Part shown: in pieces, positions 1 through 13,598 of the stretch
Position numbering within the stretch: the first letter of the stretch is position 1
Layout of the letters: every line of letters begins with the position of its first letter
Assembly (NCBI GenBank): GCA_033980235.1
Contig: CM067072.1
Location: 17,301,047 to 17,365,046 of the forward strand
Origin: Diadema setosum
Taxonomy: Eukaryota > Echinodermata > Echinoidea > Diadematoida > Diadematidae
Direction of reading: 5' to 3'
Length of the DNA: 64,000 nucleotides
The notes under the pieces: model-generated
Database searches by the model: none
What the model was told of the DNA's origin: nothing
Seen by the model: the letters and a program-made list of their open reading frames with translations, nothing else
Program-made: the position numbers and the translations under genes

Positions 1-1639
1 CCTCTCCTTTACTTGAGACTAATAAATACAATGACTGTCATCCATTGCTTGATGTGTTACTTGCAACAGATGCGTAGCCTGTCAGTATAGCTGTCAGTAC
101 AGACTATACATACAAAGTATTCCTGCATCCAAGTCTGAATTGTTTCCATGCACAATATAAACATTATGTCTGGGTCAATAAGGTAGCCTAGTAAACCAAT
201 GGGTTTGCAATTCAGTGGTGTGTATTACCAGAAAGAATAAAGATGTGGCCATCAATTCATTTTTTTTTCTGATTGGTATATTGCTGCAGTCTTGAGAAGA
301 AGCTAGCATCCCTCCTCCCAATGACAAAGGTTTGCTAAGACCGGTTCCCTAATGGTATCGATGAGGGATGAGCACACGATCAGGTTTCCCATCCCTCCTC
401 CCTCTTCCCTCCTCACCTCTCCCTCTCCTCCTCTTCCTCCTCTAGTCTTAGTCTCCAAACCTCTCTTGAAGAATGAACATGGCAATTGATTGTATCCTGT
501 AAGAATGACTTCCACTTCGTCTTGATGGCCCACACTTTTGGTTTCTTTCAGGGATATTTTCAATTTTCATGATGTGAATATTAAGCACGTTGTGTTAATT
601 TGACTAAGTACATTACAAATTCAGTGATATTTGTGCTACTTCTAAAACTTTCAGTATTCAAATGTTTTTGCAAGGGAAGTATTTCATCAATATGTGTTTA
701 CCTTATATCACAATAATCTGACGATGATGATGATAAAGATATTTCAGTGTTATTTTAATTCTAGTTTTGGTCACACATCGAGACATCCCAAAGGATTTGC
801 AGTAAAGGTCTGATCCTAAAAATTGGAAGTGAGTGAGATGTACTAGATGAGAAAGAAGTAGATGTTATCCCCAAAGAAAAGCTCCCAGCAAAACAGTCTG
901 AATAAAGGCTACTATAGTCGTTCCTAAAAGAAGCAATGATTTTATGTCTTGATGGATTCTATCTCAGAGTTTCTTGGATTGCGTGTGTGAAAATCTAGAC
1001 ACATCTCTCAAAGAGTGGTGGTCAAATTATTGAATATTTGTGCAGTGCATGGAACAGGCCGTGGCAGCTCAGCTGAAAGATTCTAGATGTACTTCCAAAT
1101 CTCAAATCCTATCAAATATCAAAAATGCAAATTTTACAAGTTGCCAAAAGCAAGCAGGGCAGAATAATGGGTATGTAGGCCCTAAGTGCAAGCTGGACCA
1201 TAGCATACAAACTACAAAAAGCATATATTTTGAAGAAAAAAAAAGCCATAGAATAAATGCTAGACATTTGGACACTATGGCATATTGTAGACCAATTAAA
1301 TTTGATGATCTGTGTAGACATTTGAAAAAAATAGTGAAATCAAGTTTTATGTTCATTGTTGTTTTTGCCCAGATGGCTAGATTCTAGTGGCATGCCTACA
1401 AATTTTGTGCCACATATGTCTCTCAGATTAACAAGCTTATGATACTCGGCAATGGATGTTACAATATAACAGTAGAATGAATGAATCATGCATTATCATC
1501 CTGTCTCAAATCATGCAATGTTATCAGATAAGTTTTCCCCCCAGATTATTAATAAGTGGTAGATTCTCAGATAAGGTGGAAGAGATAGCAATATGTGACA
1601 AAAAAGTGAGATCTTGTTGTAGGAGGAATGAGATGTTGT

Positions 1640-1990
1640 TTGAAGAGCACTGCAACCATGCAGAACATCCTCTCTCTTCAAGCTGGAGGCAGACCCTAAG
1701 GGGCAGTCGCCCAGTAAGAGATGGCTCCGTCTCCACCACTGTGATGGAGGGAGGTGGAGTGATGCGGACAATGTATGGAAGATGACTGGTGTCATCCACC
1801 GCTCCGTCACTCAGCCTGGGGAGACTGGTAATGCCCCCGGACAGGGAATCTGCATGAATGGAACATTGGAGTAATAAACGAGAAGGGGTTTATTGGGACG
1901 CTCAATGCGCCCACACCTCATCTCGTCCGAATTGCCTGCTTGGCAGACCATTAATACCCATTAGCCAAGTGGAGAGGTAATCTAAGTCAA
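1640..1990. promoter_or_regulatory. GC-richer non-repetitive island, possible regulatory element
   Basis: The block stands out from AT-rich flanks and contains homeodomain-type cores (CATTAATACCCATTAGCC near 1950). Two minus-strand frames are open here for over 90 codons and one follows an acceptor-like CTCCCCAG, but no matching donor is visible, so I prefer a regulatory reading. Confidence 0.2.
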
Positions 1991-3058
1991 ATATTCAGTC
2001 TGAAAGGCAGAAAAAAAAAATCCTTTAAGTGCCTGCATGGTACAATCTATGCTATTTGCCTCAGTGGAATAATAATATTTGTAAGCCACTGGTGTCCTAT
2101 TGTGTTACTAATTGACTGCATCGTTCATTCCCTGGACAAGTCTTCCCCACTATTCCCTGTACTATTAGCTTCTACATTCCCTCACTATTTGTTATTTGTT
2201 TTGTTTGCTGTTTATTTTCTGTTGTTACCATCATCAGATGAGTGATATATATGCAAGGATGATATTACCTAGATCTATTCCTAATGGATGTGAAGATTGC
2301 AGCATTTATTAGTGTATGACTGACAGGTTCTCCAGATAGTGGCTGGCTGAAAGATGAATTTAATTGCCCAACAAAGACACTATCAATATACTCGGAAAAC
2401 AAATGTGTAGAGGGGCCAATATGATGACTTTATAGCAAGAAGTAAAGGGTCAGTTGATAGTGCAATGTGCAGGAGAATTTTTTTTCCCCTCTATGGACCT
2501 ATTTGAAACCAAGATTCAGGAGTGAAATATTTTAATATTTTTTTAGGGAATTGATATTGCCTACATCAAAGTTTAATGTAAGGTTTTTAAAAAGTTTACT
2601 TCTTTACTGTGATAAAGAGCAATATTTCTTAATAATGTGTTTTGAATGTGATTATTTACCGCAGTGCAATGTACTAGCATGAGTTTGGTAAGGATCTGTT
2701 AGAAGCCAAATCAAATCAAACTAATAAAAGAGTATTCTACTGAATTTAGTAGAAATGTGATATTTCTATAAACTGAATGAGAACAATTTACTTAAATCCA
2801 CTTTGACTAAGATCAAGGGGCAGCTCAGTCAATGGAAAAAGTCAAGGATTATTGGGTAGATGTAATATATTTACAGAACTTTCATGAGACTGGGTGTAAA
2901 GACAAATGGAAGTGAATTGAATAATGCATTAATTTCCATATTTTTCTCTTGTCATTCACTCAATAAAACTCTGAATTGTCATGTAACACCATGTGCATGT
3001 GTGTGTTTGTTCTACAAATTATGAGAAAACCAAGCTGAATGTAGTCTTATCCACTATA

Positions 3059-3262
3059 TACTGTAAAAGTGGATATTTTCGCACGACTAATTTTTCGTGC
3101 TTGGCCGGTCAAGAAGAGTTTCGCATGTTTTTAATTCCACGTAATCAAGACATCAACTACTGCAACATATGGTAAGCAAAACTATTTGCGTGCTTTTATT
3201 TTCTTGCTAGTTTCTGGTTGTGCGAAAATTTCCGCACCGCAAAAATTTCCACTTTTACAGTA
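3059..3262. mobile_element. Miniature inverted-repeat element, about 204 bp
   Basis: Begins TACTGTAAAAGTGG and ends CCACTTTTACAGTA, extending to about 23 bp of imperfect terminal inverted repeat (GGATATTTTCGC against GCAAAAATTTCC). It has no coding capacity. A relative of the same length lies at 5640. Confidence 0.7.
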
Positions 3263-3439
3263 GTTTGTCCTGGGTTGATTGCAGTGTGTTTCGCAGACAG
3301 AAGCATATGAATTGACATCCTGGTGAGAAATGTTTTTCCATCTACTGATGATAATCCCCTTGATTGGATAGAATGATAAATTTGGTATTGTGGTCACTCT
3401 TTGTGAATAAAATACTCCTGAGGCTTGAAATGAGACTGC

Positions 3440-3547
3440 TTCTCAATCTCTCTCTCTCTCTCTCCTAATGTATTATTTTTCTCTCTCTCTCTCTCCATCT
3501 TCCTTTTCTCGCTCCTCCCCCTCCTCCTCCTCCTCCCATCACTCTAG
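3440..3547 (+). repeat. CT-rich pyrimidine tract
   Basis: CT dinucleotide arrays followed by CTC-rich sequence, ending in CTCTAG. It resembles a splice acceptor, but the sequence after it is too short and too ambiguous to call an exon. Confidence 0.8.
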
Positions 3548-5639
3548 CCCATCCGATCCCATCATTATCTATCTGTCTCAGTGAGACTTTGATTTGAGCC
3601 ATTGCCACGGTCCACTAAACCATGGCTACATCAGGCAGCAGAATTCAGACCACATCTGTTATCCCCTTGTCCCATATGGAGGATTCTATCTCAACACTGT
3701 GTTGCACAGTGCATGCCTCTCAGATCTTGAAGAATACGCACAGACACACCCACACACAGACACACACACACATGTATTTTGATCTGGTTGCAATATTAGT
3801 TGATTTACCTCCATACCACAATGAAAATAAGCAGACATTCAATCATATGCTTTTTGAAATGTATATATTCAAATTATTTCAATGGTTGAAGTTTGTTTAC
3901 AATCATTTTTTTTTTTTTATGGATTCCTTACTTTATGGGTGACGTAGAAACAGTCAGATATCAGCAAATTACTCAGGACTTGTGTAAAAAAATGGCATAG
4001 CATATAAAAAGAAAATATCACCAGAATTCACTTTCCTAACAAATTACGAATAGATGCTGTGGAGAGTTAAAACAAAGAGCAGAGTACTTTTTAATCCATA
4101 TTTTCTTTTTCTCCTGTCTGAATGAAATATATAGGATATTTCCTGCTTGAAAGAGGCATAGATTTGACTATCACAAAATTGGCCTAGAGGGAACCCTCAA
4201 GCGAGAATTATCTTGAGTTACAGTTAATGGCGGTATCGGGTTATGAAATAAGGAGGTTATTGTGGTGGATATTGATTGAAAAATGCCGAGACTGTCCCTT
4301 GCAAAGTGTTTTGGCATTAGTTGCAATCTTGTCTTTACAATGTAATCCATATTGTAGCTTGAGGTTCTGCACCCCTGCATTTCAGGAAACAATAAATATC
4401 TCAGCATTTTGTTATACAGTCAAGTCAATTTAATACAGCAACTTTGATGTTGTGAACAAAAAGTAAGAAAATCATATTTTTATTATTGTGCAGCTATGCC
4501 TTTTTACAGAATGAATCAAAATTAAAACAAAAAAAATCATGAATTTTCAGCTGTTATTAACTGAGGATGATAACACATTTAAAGTCGTTACATGATAAAT
4601 TTGCCATGAGAAGGTTGTGAATGTATGATTAAAGGAATTTCTTCTTTATCAACTTAAATTTCACAGAACAGATTAAGAATTAGGTTCAAATGCTCCTGTT
4701 GAGTTACAATACATGTTTGAACTGGTTAATCTGTTAAAAAAAAAAAAAAAAAAAAAGATTCTGTCTTGGCTAATTGTCACAAGGCAAAATTTAAGGCAAT
4801 AGTGTAGAGTGTACTGAAAGTAAATTGAAGTCATGTTTAACCGAGACCAAAAATGTATGTACAATGTATAAATTATAAACACTTTGTTAAACCATTTACA
4901 TTCTTAATGGCTAATGGTGTCAGGTAGTACAGGATCCAGCTTTTCCTTCATTACATAAAACTTATTTCTAATTCATTGTGGTTTTGAGTCAACAGCATAG
5001 GCTGAAGGCTTGTACAAAATGTATGATACAGGTAATATTTATGTCTGACTATAGAACACATTTGGTTGTAATGAAGTTATGACCTGATGGTCGAATTTTT
5101 GCTTTCAATTACATCTATATGTTAACGTTACCATTTTTCATTAGTTATGTATGCAACATTCCATTACACAAAGACACCATTCTATTGCACACATTAACTT
5201 TCACATAAGAGGCAAGATGAGATGATCCCATAGTTATAGAATGCCATTGGATTGTTTAATAGAGATTATAATTCTACCAACAAAAAAAAAAAGAGTTTCG
5301 AAGATGCTCCAAAGCCTGAAGTCATTTCGTCATGGTTAATACATCATCCTTACTCCTTTTGTGCTGAAATATTCAACCATGAACGATGGCCTGTGTGAAT
5401 TATAGATCTGATGCTGAATGAGCACACCCTTGGTAATGCCAGCCCCAGTTAATGCCTTGGAGTGTCCTCCATCTATCCTACATGAATCAACCTGTATAAG
5501 CTGGCCTTCTCATATTTAACCCTTTTAGTGCTGGGCCTTGAGTATCCAACATGAGATGAGTGGGCAAAAGAGGTTTTTTATAGTTCTTCGTTCAGATTGG
5601 TCTGTGGACTGCTGTCAAAGATTTACTTACAGAGAAATC

Positions 5640-5843
5640 TACTCTGAAACCAGAAATATTCGCCGCATGAAATTTTCACGAATTGAAGCCAAGGGCCTTT
5701 TGTGCTGCATGAAATTTTCACAAATTGCACTGGTATTCAGTGCATATTGTGTATACAATACTTTTGTAATTAATTTTGCAAATCTTAGCTCTCATAAAAT
5801 TTGCAAAATTGAAAGGCACATGAAAATTTCTGGTTTTACAGTA
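5640..5843. mobile_element. Miniature inverted-repeat element, relative of 3059-3262
   Basis: Begins TACTCTGAAACCAGAAATATTC and ends GAAAATTTCTGGTTTTACAGTA; the two ends are imperfect inverted copies. It spans 204 bp like the copy at 3059. Inside is a repeated GCATGAAATTTTCAC unit. Confidence 0.6.
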
Positions 5844-6896
5844 AATTGATTGACCCTGCATCTACTGCCACGGCTGGAAGAGCACTGAATTCAGTGTAGG
5901 ACTAAAAATCTCTCTTTGGACGTTTGCTGCCACTTTTAGGAGTAAGACACGTCAGTATGAATCCCATGTATGCAAAAGCATGTAAGTGTGAAACAATCCA
6001 GCTCTGGAGCCAGACATGTTTGTTGCCAAATGCCTGCATAAAACCGAACCACACATTTTGAAGATTTAGGTATGAATAGTACAAGAGTTTACAGTGGTCA
6101 GTTTGAAAGCAGATGCTTTTTGTCTTAATCAGCCGGTTTTTCATGTATTGTATACACACAATTGTGAGTTGAGACTCTTCTGTGATTTAAACAGTGATTT
6201 CCAGGTCTTTCTAGGCTTAGGCTTACAGACAGCTTACCGGTACTGTGCACGATGACTTGAAAACAGAATAAGAACCTTTTAACGGGAGTTAGCTGGTGAA
6301 TTTATTAGGTCTCCTAAGTTATCTCTAAAAGGGGACACCCATTTGTAGTAACCTTCACTTTCAGTTGTTTGTAAAGAAGGGCTTTTAGCAACGTTTCGCC
6401 AGTAGTTGTTTTTTTCATCATGTTGATGATGTATTCACAGTCTTTGCTGTGGCTGCAAAGAATATGCTCTGCCGTGGTGGCATGCATCATGCAGCCTGAA
6501 GTTTATAAAGGTCAATGTTCTCTTGTGGTGCTGGAAATTTGTCACTCAGCTTCAAAAATCAATTTTTGTCTTTCAGCATCATGAAATGTAGTTTCATCTT
6601 TCAACATGCCCCTCATATTGACATGTACTACTTGTTGTTGTAATCATGTCTTTATTGATAAACAAAGGACATGACATATATACCAGGTCCATGGTCCTAT
6701 TCTGGACACATGGCAGGTAATGACACACTTACACATACTTAAACAGTGAATAAATAACAATAGCTGAATTTGCAACAGAATGTGAGGTTGACAACAAACT
6801 CCCATGCAATGACCACATTTTATTGAATCATTGTAAACAGTGAGTGCCAAAAATGATAATGGTCTGACCATTTTGTGGGTGAGATTGAGAAGGGTG

Positions 6897-7231
6897 TTAA
6901 AGGGATCGTATAGTTTTGGTTGAGACCTAATTTCAGGTTTCTAACATTTTTGGCGAGATAATTAGAAATCTCTTATGAAATATGAAAGAGCATGTAATTC
7001 CATGAGGAATTCAGTGTTTATTTGACGAAAATTGGTTTTGAAATGGCTGAGATATCCAAAACAGAGTGATTCTAATAAAGTGTGGGACCCACACTTTATT
7101 ACGAAAGCTTTGTTTTACTTTGTTTTAGATGTTCCAATCATTCCAAACCCGATTTTCAGTGTTTTCTTGGTATCTTGCAAAAACTTAAAAGCCCAATTCT
7201 CATCTCCACCAATACTGTACCATCCCTTTAA
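6897..7231. mobile_element. TTAA-bounded fold-back element (TTAAAGGG family), copy 1
   Basis: Starts TTAAAGGGATCGTATAG and ends TACCATCCCTTTAA. The halves are inverted relatives (GAAATGGCTGAGATATCC in the left half). No coding capacity. Other copies are at 16548, 20315 and 38161. Confidence 0.7.
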
Positions 7232-8116
7232 GTTGCCACTCAACCCATAGTGTTCAAGGCAACTTAACAGCCTTCTCATTCTCAACCGACGATTATCTAT
7301 TCTGATATTCAGTCGGAATTCCCATAGATATTGAAATAGGTTGCTTTTAAAGTACAAACACACTAAACATGGGACATGGACTTGAATAGGCCCAATCCAA
7401 TGTGTGTGACCAGATTCCATTATATCCCTGATGATGGATCCTAACATAATCTTTCTGATGGATTAGTGCCTTTCAGACTGATTATTATTCAGTTTACGTC
7501 TCTGAAAGCAACAAAATTAAATAGGAGAGTATACATTGGAGAGATATAGAATTCTGTGCATGACAATTTCTTCTGTGGATGTACCATTATTTCCTCGAAT
7601 TTTCACCCATAATGATGCTTCGTCAACTCCTTTTCGTTCCTAAGCGAATTAAACTGAAAGGTCAAAATGTTATTTCATTGAATGTGAAAGTGTTGTTTAC
7701 CTCCAGAATGTTTACCGCAACTCCTTCACACATGTACCTCCTAATGCAATGAGAGGGGCTTCATCTTACCCCTATTTCTTGAATACTCCGGGAGGAACCA
7801 GAAGGAATTCCATGATCATTCATGGAGCAAATTGTAATCTGTGTAATGGGGAATTAAGACTTGGTGGCTCGGCGGTAAAAGACCAAAGGGTTGTCGGACT
7901 CATGCCTATTGTGAAAAGTCGCAGTGGTCTGTAAGACTGGTGATAAAGTACGAATCAGACTTAGTTTATGTAGCCTACTCAGGTCAGGAGGTGGCTTCAT
8001 TTACATCGGTTTCATCTCATCAGCATGTCATTCTGTCAACATTTCATTCTCATACTTCACAACAGTGGAATCACATCCAGTAGATATGTGTCATACAAGA
8101 GTAGTGTTAATGATGT

Positions 8117-8216
8117 CTTCTCCTTCTTCTTCTTCTTTTCCTCTTCTCTTCCTTCCTTTTTTTTTCATTTTTTCTTCTTCCTCTTCTTCTTTTTCTTCCT
8201 TTTCTCCTTCTTCTAA
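8117..8216 (+). repeat. TCT-rich low-complexity tract
   Basis: TTCTTCTTCC-type sequence. The overlapping open frame (7924-8307) encodes a Ser/Phe run and is an artefact. Confidence 0.85.
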
Positions 8217-8840
8217 TTCTAAGGCCAAAAAGTCTGAGAGACCTGAAAATGCTGTCTCTCCATATTACTTTTCCACACTAACACTCAATTTTGTTGCTAT
8301 CAGTTAATCTGACCGTGCGAATTCATTTCAGAAAAGATTTTCTGGCTTTCAAATCAACTAAATGGCCAGGATGGGAAATCATATTTTATTAATTAAGATA
8401 GGAGTGGCAACATATAGCACTTAGATGTGGTATCAGAGTTTTATTACAGCATCTTGACACTGGAGACAGTGTCATTGCTACCAGCTGCCATAGTATTATA
8501 GTGATAGAAAAGGGACACCAGTGTTAGCACACCAGCTTGTGATCTTCTTACCAAGCTTAAGTATCTCTTTCTTCTTCTTTTTTTTTCCAAGCATTGCTGG
8601 CAAGCTTTTAGTGAAGCTCAAATGCTCGCAAATGCCCCATTTTATGGGCTTTCATTGTTGGTGGGCACCAGGCCATGCCAAGATCTCAATGGACACTGTT
8701 ATTGTAGGCCGGGCTTGTCATGCAAAGACGTTTCTCTACATCAAATTGAAGCTTGATTACTTCCTTTAAATCAGTGAGCCTAAAGCCTGACATACATTCA
8801 ATAGAAATCTATGAAAGGGCTGCATGTAAATTGCTCTCTA

Positions 8841-8935
8841 TTAACCCATTGAGGAGGAGTCCTCTGAGTATACTCGGGCAAGTTCTATGGGAAATGCATG
8901 TTGTAGCAAAATCAGCCCATCCTCTCAACGGGTTG
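8841..8935. mobile_element. Short TTAA-bounded palindromic element, copy 1
   Basis: About 95 bp starting TTAACCCATTGAGGAGGAG and ending CCTCTCAACGGGTTGA, with CTATGGGAAATGCATGTTG in the centre. The right TTAA has decayed to TTGA. Copies 2 and 3 are at 38073 and 42276. Confidence 0.65.
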
Positions 8936-9068
8936 ATGAGACAAGAAAAAAGTGTTTGTATGTTTATGTGGATGTGTCTTTGCATTAGTGTGTGTGTTTT
9001 TTGTTTTTTTTTAAGAGAACAAAAATTGTTACAGGCCACTTGATGTGAAGACGTAACACCACTGTGCC

Positions 9069-9258
9069 ATATGTCCGGTCTAGGGCAATTACCTCCTAGG
9101 CAATTACCCCAGACCCTTCCCCTTACCCTAACCCTAACCCAAACTCTAACCCTAAGCCTAACCCTAATCTTTACTCTAACCTTATCACTAACCAGTATTT
9201 AGCGGGGGGGGGGGGGGGGGTATTTGTCCTCGGGGCATAATTGCCCTGATATGGATAT
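9069..9258. repeat. Degenerate telomere-type (CCCTAA) repeats between inverted arms
   Basis: A core at 9124-9195 consists of about a dozen CCCTAA-like units with substitutions, followed by a run of 17 G. The flanks form an inverted pair: CATATGTCCGGTCTAGGGCAATT on the left and AATTGCCCTGATATGGATATG on the right. The arms suggest a mobile unit with an internal telomere-like array, not a chromosome end. Confidence 0.7.
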
Positions 9259-12225
9259 GTCTTCTTATTTTTTTGTTTCTTCATTTTATGTTTTATTTTG
9301 TTTTAGGAAGCAAGATGGTCAGATTGTGTCTCTCTTTTCATAATTATAGAAGTTCAAAACCATAGGCCTAATGTCACATAACAGTTATTTAGAAATTGTA
9401 GGCCTGTGGTGCATTTTGTACATTAGAGTTTTGTATTTATCTCTTCAGTGCAGTTCAGAAGTTGAGTGCAGATTAGAACAATGTCCATTTTTTAGATAAT
9501 TCACTTCAGAAATTGGACAGAAAAATAAAAGGATAGAGAAACTAAAATTCTGACAATTATAGTAGTTGATATGCTACTACAAGTATAGGGTATCACATTA
9601 TAAGAAACCATTGGACAGCCAAAACAGTAATGTTAATGTTACTTTTTTCCCCATTGAGCTTGAAGTCAGTGGAAAGTGCACAACAAAGATATACTTTTTG
9701 TTTTGAAACTTTGGTTTTATATAGTGTCCATGATTTGAGCTATGTTGTTTTCGTATGGGACTTTCTGTAACAAAACAAAACAAAAAAAAAATTGCTGGTC
9801 AGAGTTCAACATAGTAAAGAAATTCTTGTCGATGCTGTGCAAGTATATTTCTTCTAACATAAAAACATGCAGTGTTTTGTTCATGCCATTAAAGGATTTT
9901 TGCTATTACTTCAAATATAAGCCTTTTACAGACCATAAATCTAATCTTTTTATGACCTCTCACCGCCAGTCAAAGGCTAGGAACTATATTATGATGTCAT
10001 GCAGGGAGTGTTAAACTCTAGTTTATTTTTCTCTTTTGACTTTATGGCCATTTTTCTCACCAGAAGTGGTGGTCATGATATAGTTGTTACCTGGCGGCCA
10101 GCATGTAAACTCCACAGTGTATTTTCATTCGAGCCATGACTAGTAATAAATGTCAGGACCTTTAAACACTTGCTTGGGCACCGAAGGGTGTGCCAAGTAC
10201 ACCACAGATTGTCATTTATGGGTCTAAGGAGACCGGGGTGCCATAAAACTGAGGCTACTGAACAGCAGCGGAAAAACTGCCGACCAGTTGAGCTAGAAAA
10301 GATTCACCAAGTTTGTGTATCAGCGTGTGCATGTACTGTTGATGTATCGGAGACAAATTTTAATGTGATTTCCGCAGTTTCAGCAATGATAGTTTTTCAG
10401 TAATTCTATTAAATCAAATCATAATTTGATATTTTGTAAAATGTGAAATTCATGAAGTGCAGTTATATATGATGGATGCATTGAATCGCTTGTTAGTTCA
10501 TAAAAGAACATATACTGAAGAGACAGCATTTATATTTTGATAATATCCATGTTCTTACTGATAATTCATTACCTGAAAATTTTTCATGTTACCTTGACAA
10601 TTATTCGCATTTCCTCTTACTTACTTTTTCTTTTTCCAAAAAAAAAGAAAAAATAGTGGATGTATTTGGTAGAAAGTAATATTGTCTTTTGATACCACAA
10701 TGATAAAGTAAACACACACAAAAAAAAAATTCATATTTATAGTTATATGAATATGATACATTGATGGATCATAAATAAAGGTCAATGCACTATTTAGCAC
10801 ATAATATGTAACTGCACTGAAGGAGGGGCTTTTGTTGTCCAAAATTGCATTGTCTTGTATTGAGTGTTTCATCTGTTTTCCTACTAAGGAGTTGATTCCT
10901 TTCCCATGTGTCAGTAATATATGACTCTGTTTAGTCCCTCTCACCAGTCACTACAGGTATGTGGTCAAATTAATATCAAAGTAGGAATAGAATCTTTTCA
11001 TTCCTTGGAGTTGGATGAGAGTGAGAAGCCATGCTATTGTCCCCAAGTAAAACCACAAGTTGTAACCACTGTCGGCCGGTCATGACTTCAGTCTGCTGGA
11101 TGCTGCTCGTTTGATTTGGAAGCAAATGTGGCCGAATGATATCGGGTGGGAATGAATCGTCACGTCCGCCCAATTCACCTGAATGAATCCTCCGTGGAAT
11201 CACATCCGAGTTGCCAATTTACTGCTCTGACAGTCCTAGAGAACAATGAGTGCCTGCCATTATACCCCCAAATTACATCTGCTATGGTTATCATTTCGTG
11301 CTGATTTAAAGTGTAAGGAGGGTAAAGCCACATTGCTGTCACAACCAATCTCACCCAAAATCCAATCAAAAAAACTTCATGCCTGGGTGCCGACATGGAT
11401 TAATATCCGTACAGTTTATTTTCTCCACCCTTTTGCAACCTTGATTGCTAGCATTCAGTCAGTGCACTTCATCTCAACTCGGGCAAAAAATAGACTTGAG
11501 GAAAAAGGCAAATTAGAGTGAGATCCATTTCATCCTAAATTCCAGGGCTGTTTATTCTCTGCCAAGAGCTATTAGGCAACCTGAGTACAGTAACCTCAAA
11601 ATGTGCCAGAAATGTGTTGGAATGAAAAAACAGAAAAAGAAAAAAGAGACCCAAAGTGATGAAACTCTTACAATTTGCTATATCATTGTGTAGAAAAGAT
11701 TCAGGGTGGAGGAGGGGGTGAAAAGATGTGCTATTCTTGTTTTCAGAGTGATATGCGTCAATCTACAGCAAAGTTTGACTGAAGTCATGAGCGTAGTGAT
11801 GATGATGTTCATAATAATGCTAATGGTAAAATTGCTCAAAGTAATTTAGATGTGATGATTAAAAGTATATATGAAAATTGCGCAAAGTAAACGGGGTTCC
11901 ATTCGGCCTGGAACACCATTTTCTTTGCTCAGTTTTCATCTGTATTATAGGCCTAACTTTCTGGTCAGTTTCTCTCTATTTGCATCTATTAAAAAAAATG
12001 TAAAAATATTATGCAATACAAGGTTGCCACCTTTGACATACATTATCAAACTGTTGAGCATTACCATTTTGATCACAACATGTCAATAATGACCTTTCAT
12101 GATGATGTTAAATACTTCCTTCCACTAAGCAATAATTTTATATACAACAGTGTCACAACATCAAGGAATTTTTTTATGTGTCATCAAAGTTGTTCATTTG
12201 TATTCTTCTCCTCTTTCCTCTGCAG

Positions 12226-12310
12226 TATCCTCCACTCCGTCCCTGCGCTCAACATCTAGACCAGCCTCACCGCCTGTTACCGGGGAAACCTCAGAACTCC
12301 AAAGATTAGG
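12226..12310 (+). CDS. Candidate internal exon of an unidentified gene
   Basis: An 85-nt GC-rich block sits in AT-rich DNA. It is preceded by a strong pyrimidine tract (TTCTTCTCCTCTTTCCTCTGCAG) and followed by GTGAGC at 12311. One of three frames is open throughout: two leading bases, then 27 codons rich in Ser, Pro, Thr and Arg (it begins SSTPSLRSTSRP, later SPPVTGETSELQRL), then GG left over. The other two frames contain stops. Ser/Pro-rich segments of this kind are common in disordered linkers of cytoskeletal or nuclear proteins, but I do not recognise the family. It lies 16 kb upstream of the ROR start on the same strand and its content does not resemble ROR, so it would belong to a separate gene whose other exons I could not find with confidence. 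Confidence 0.45.
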
Positions 12311-13540
12311 GTGAGCCTCTAGAAAGTCGATACGTTTGCTCTCCCGCGTTGTTTTATGGAAATTGTTGGCACGGATGATGATGTTATGTGATTTTATCTC
12401 TCATTCCTGCAGAGGAATATCAAATAGTTGTCTTAAATTCTGTAATTGTATCCTTGTTCTTATTGTTGAAAGATTTTCAAGTGTGATATTGAATAACAAG
12501 CAATATACAGTGTATACTACATATAATGAAATAAATAAAAGTGAATATGAGATGAGATTTGATGATGATGATATAATACATCACTTAAAATTGGAAGACT
12601 TTTCTGTCTTTCTGAGATTTTTTCAAGAATGAGCATGACTGCCTTGATAACAAAAAAGAGACCTCTGTGCAATTTTAAAGGCGTGTGCCTGCGACAGAAT
12701 TTCTTTCCTCAAAGAATCCCCGACTCTTGTCACAGTCAACATTGAAGGCAGCAGCCTCACGTTTCACACCAAAACCTCAATACTCTGACCAATTAGAAAC
12801 CAATTAAAGCAATGGCTCTAGTTTCCTGCAGTGTCTCTATAATGTTGTGGAAGCTATCACCCAGCCAGAAATCAGGTGTGACATGTGTACAGTTTCGCAC
12901 TGGTATCTAGTTTTCTTTCCTTTCGTGTCATCAAGACATTCCAGTGAACACATCTCTCTCCCTCTATACACTGTCCCCCACGTGGGTGTCTGTAGTGGCC
13001 TTTTAAAGTTCACGTAGTTTAGTAGGTCCCGGGTGAAATAGGGGGTAAAAAGAAAAGTACAGCCATTGACTCTTAGCAAAGCTGTAATTATACCGTCATG
13101 TTTGTTAGAAAGAAAAAGAAACAATTTTTTTTTTCACAATGAATGTTTTATAGCCATGTGATAATTGAATATGTGCAATAAATGTGTGGCTTGAATGGGA
13201 GGTTCTTTACTTGTTCATCAATTTGAGAGTTTGGACTATTGCCTGGTGTGATGAGTTTAACATTACAAGAAGAAAGGTATAGCTCAAAAGTTTTAAAAGC
13301 CTAAAGCTAGATACCGGTATTATAACTTATATACTCATTGGACAGAGCATTCGAAACAGACCTGTGCGCTGATGTGTAGGAAGACAGAGCCACATATTAG
13401 GCAGCTAGCATGCAGGTTCAGTAAGTCTAGAATTTTATTCAGAATCTATCATCATTTGATGAATCATTTACAAATGTGTGTGTGTGTTTTGTTATACCCC
13501 CGCCAAACGAAGTTTGAAGGGGGTATATAGGAATCAGCGG

Positions 13541-13598
13541 ACGGTCGGGCAGTCGGGCGGTCGGTCGGGCGGTCGGTCGGGCAGTCGGGCAGTCGGTC
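13541..13598. repeat. GTCGGGCG tandem array
   Basis: About seven copies of GTCGGGCG/GTCGGTCG units inside the Helitron-like repeat; strikingly GC-rich for this region. Confidence 0.85.

Larger units (their letters stand above)
1..12225. other. Upstream region without recognised gene
   Basis: AT-rich DNA with only short, unsupported open frames. Identified content: inverted-repeat elements at 3059, 5640, 6897, 8841 and 9069, pyrimidine tracts near 3.45 and 8.15 kb, a poly-A run at 4736-4757, and a GC-richer island at 1640-1990. In 2.0-3.0, 4.0-5.6, 5.9-6.9, 7.3-8.1, 9.3-10.9 and 11.5-12.2 kb I see nothing else to name. Confidence 0.6.

Noticed and set aside
446..499. Possible exon after a strong pyrimidine tract with GTAAGA donor
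   Set aside because: All three frames contain stops, so it cannot be an internal coding exon.
3548..3580. Possible 33-nt exon between CTCTAG and GTGAGA
   Set aside because: All frames are open because it is so short, and the pyrimidine tract is a microsatellite.
7863..7915. tRNA-like segment
   Set aside because: The B-box match (GGTTGTCGGACTC) is poor and no tRNA fold is evident.
9124..9195. True telomere or chromosome end
   Set aside because: Units are degenerate, short in total and flanked on both sides by ordinary sequence.
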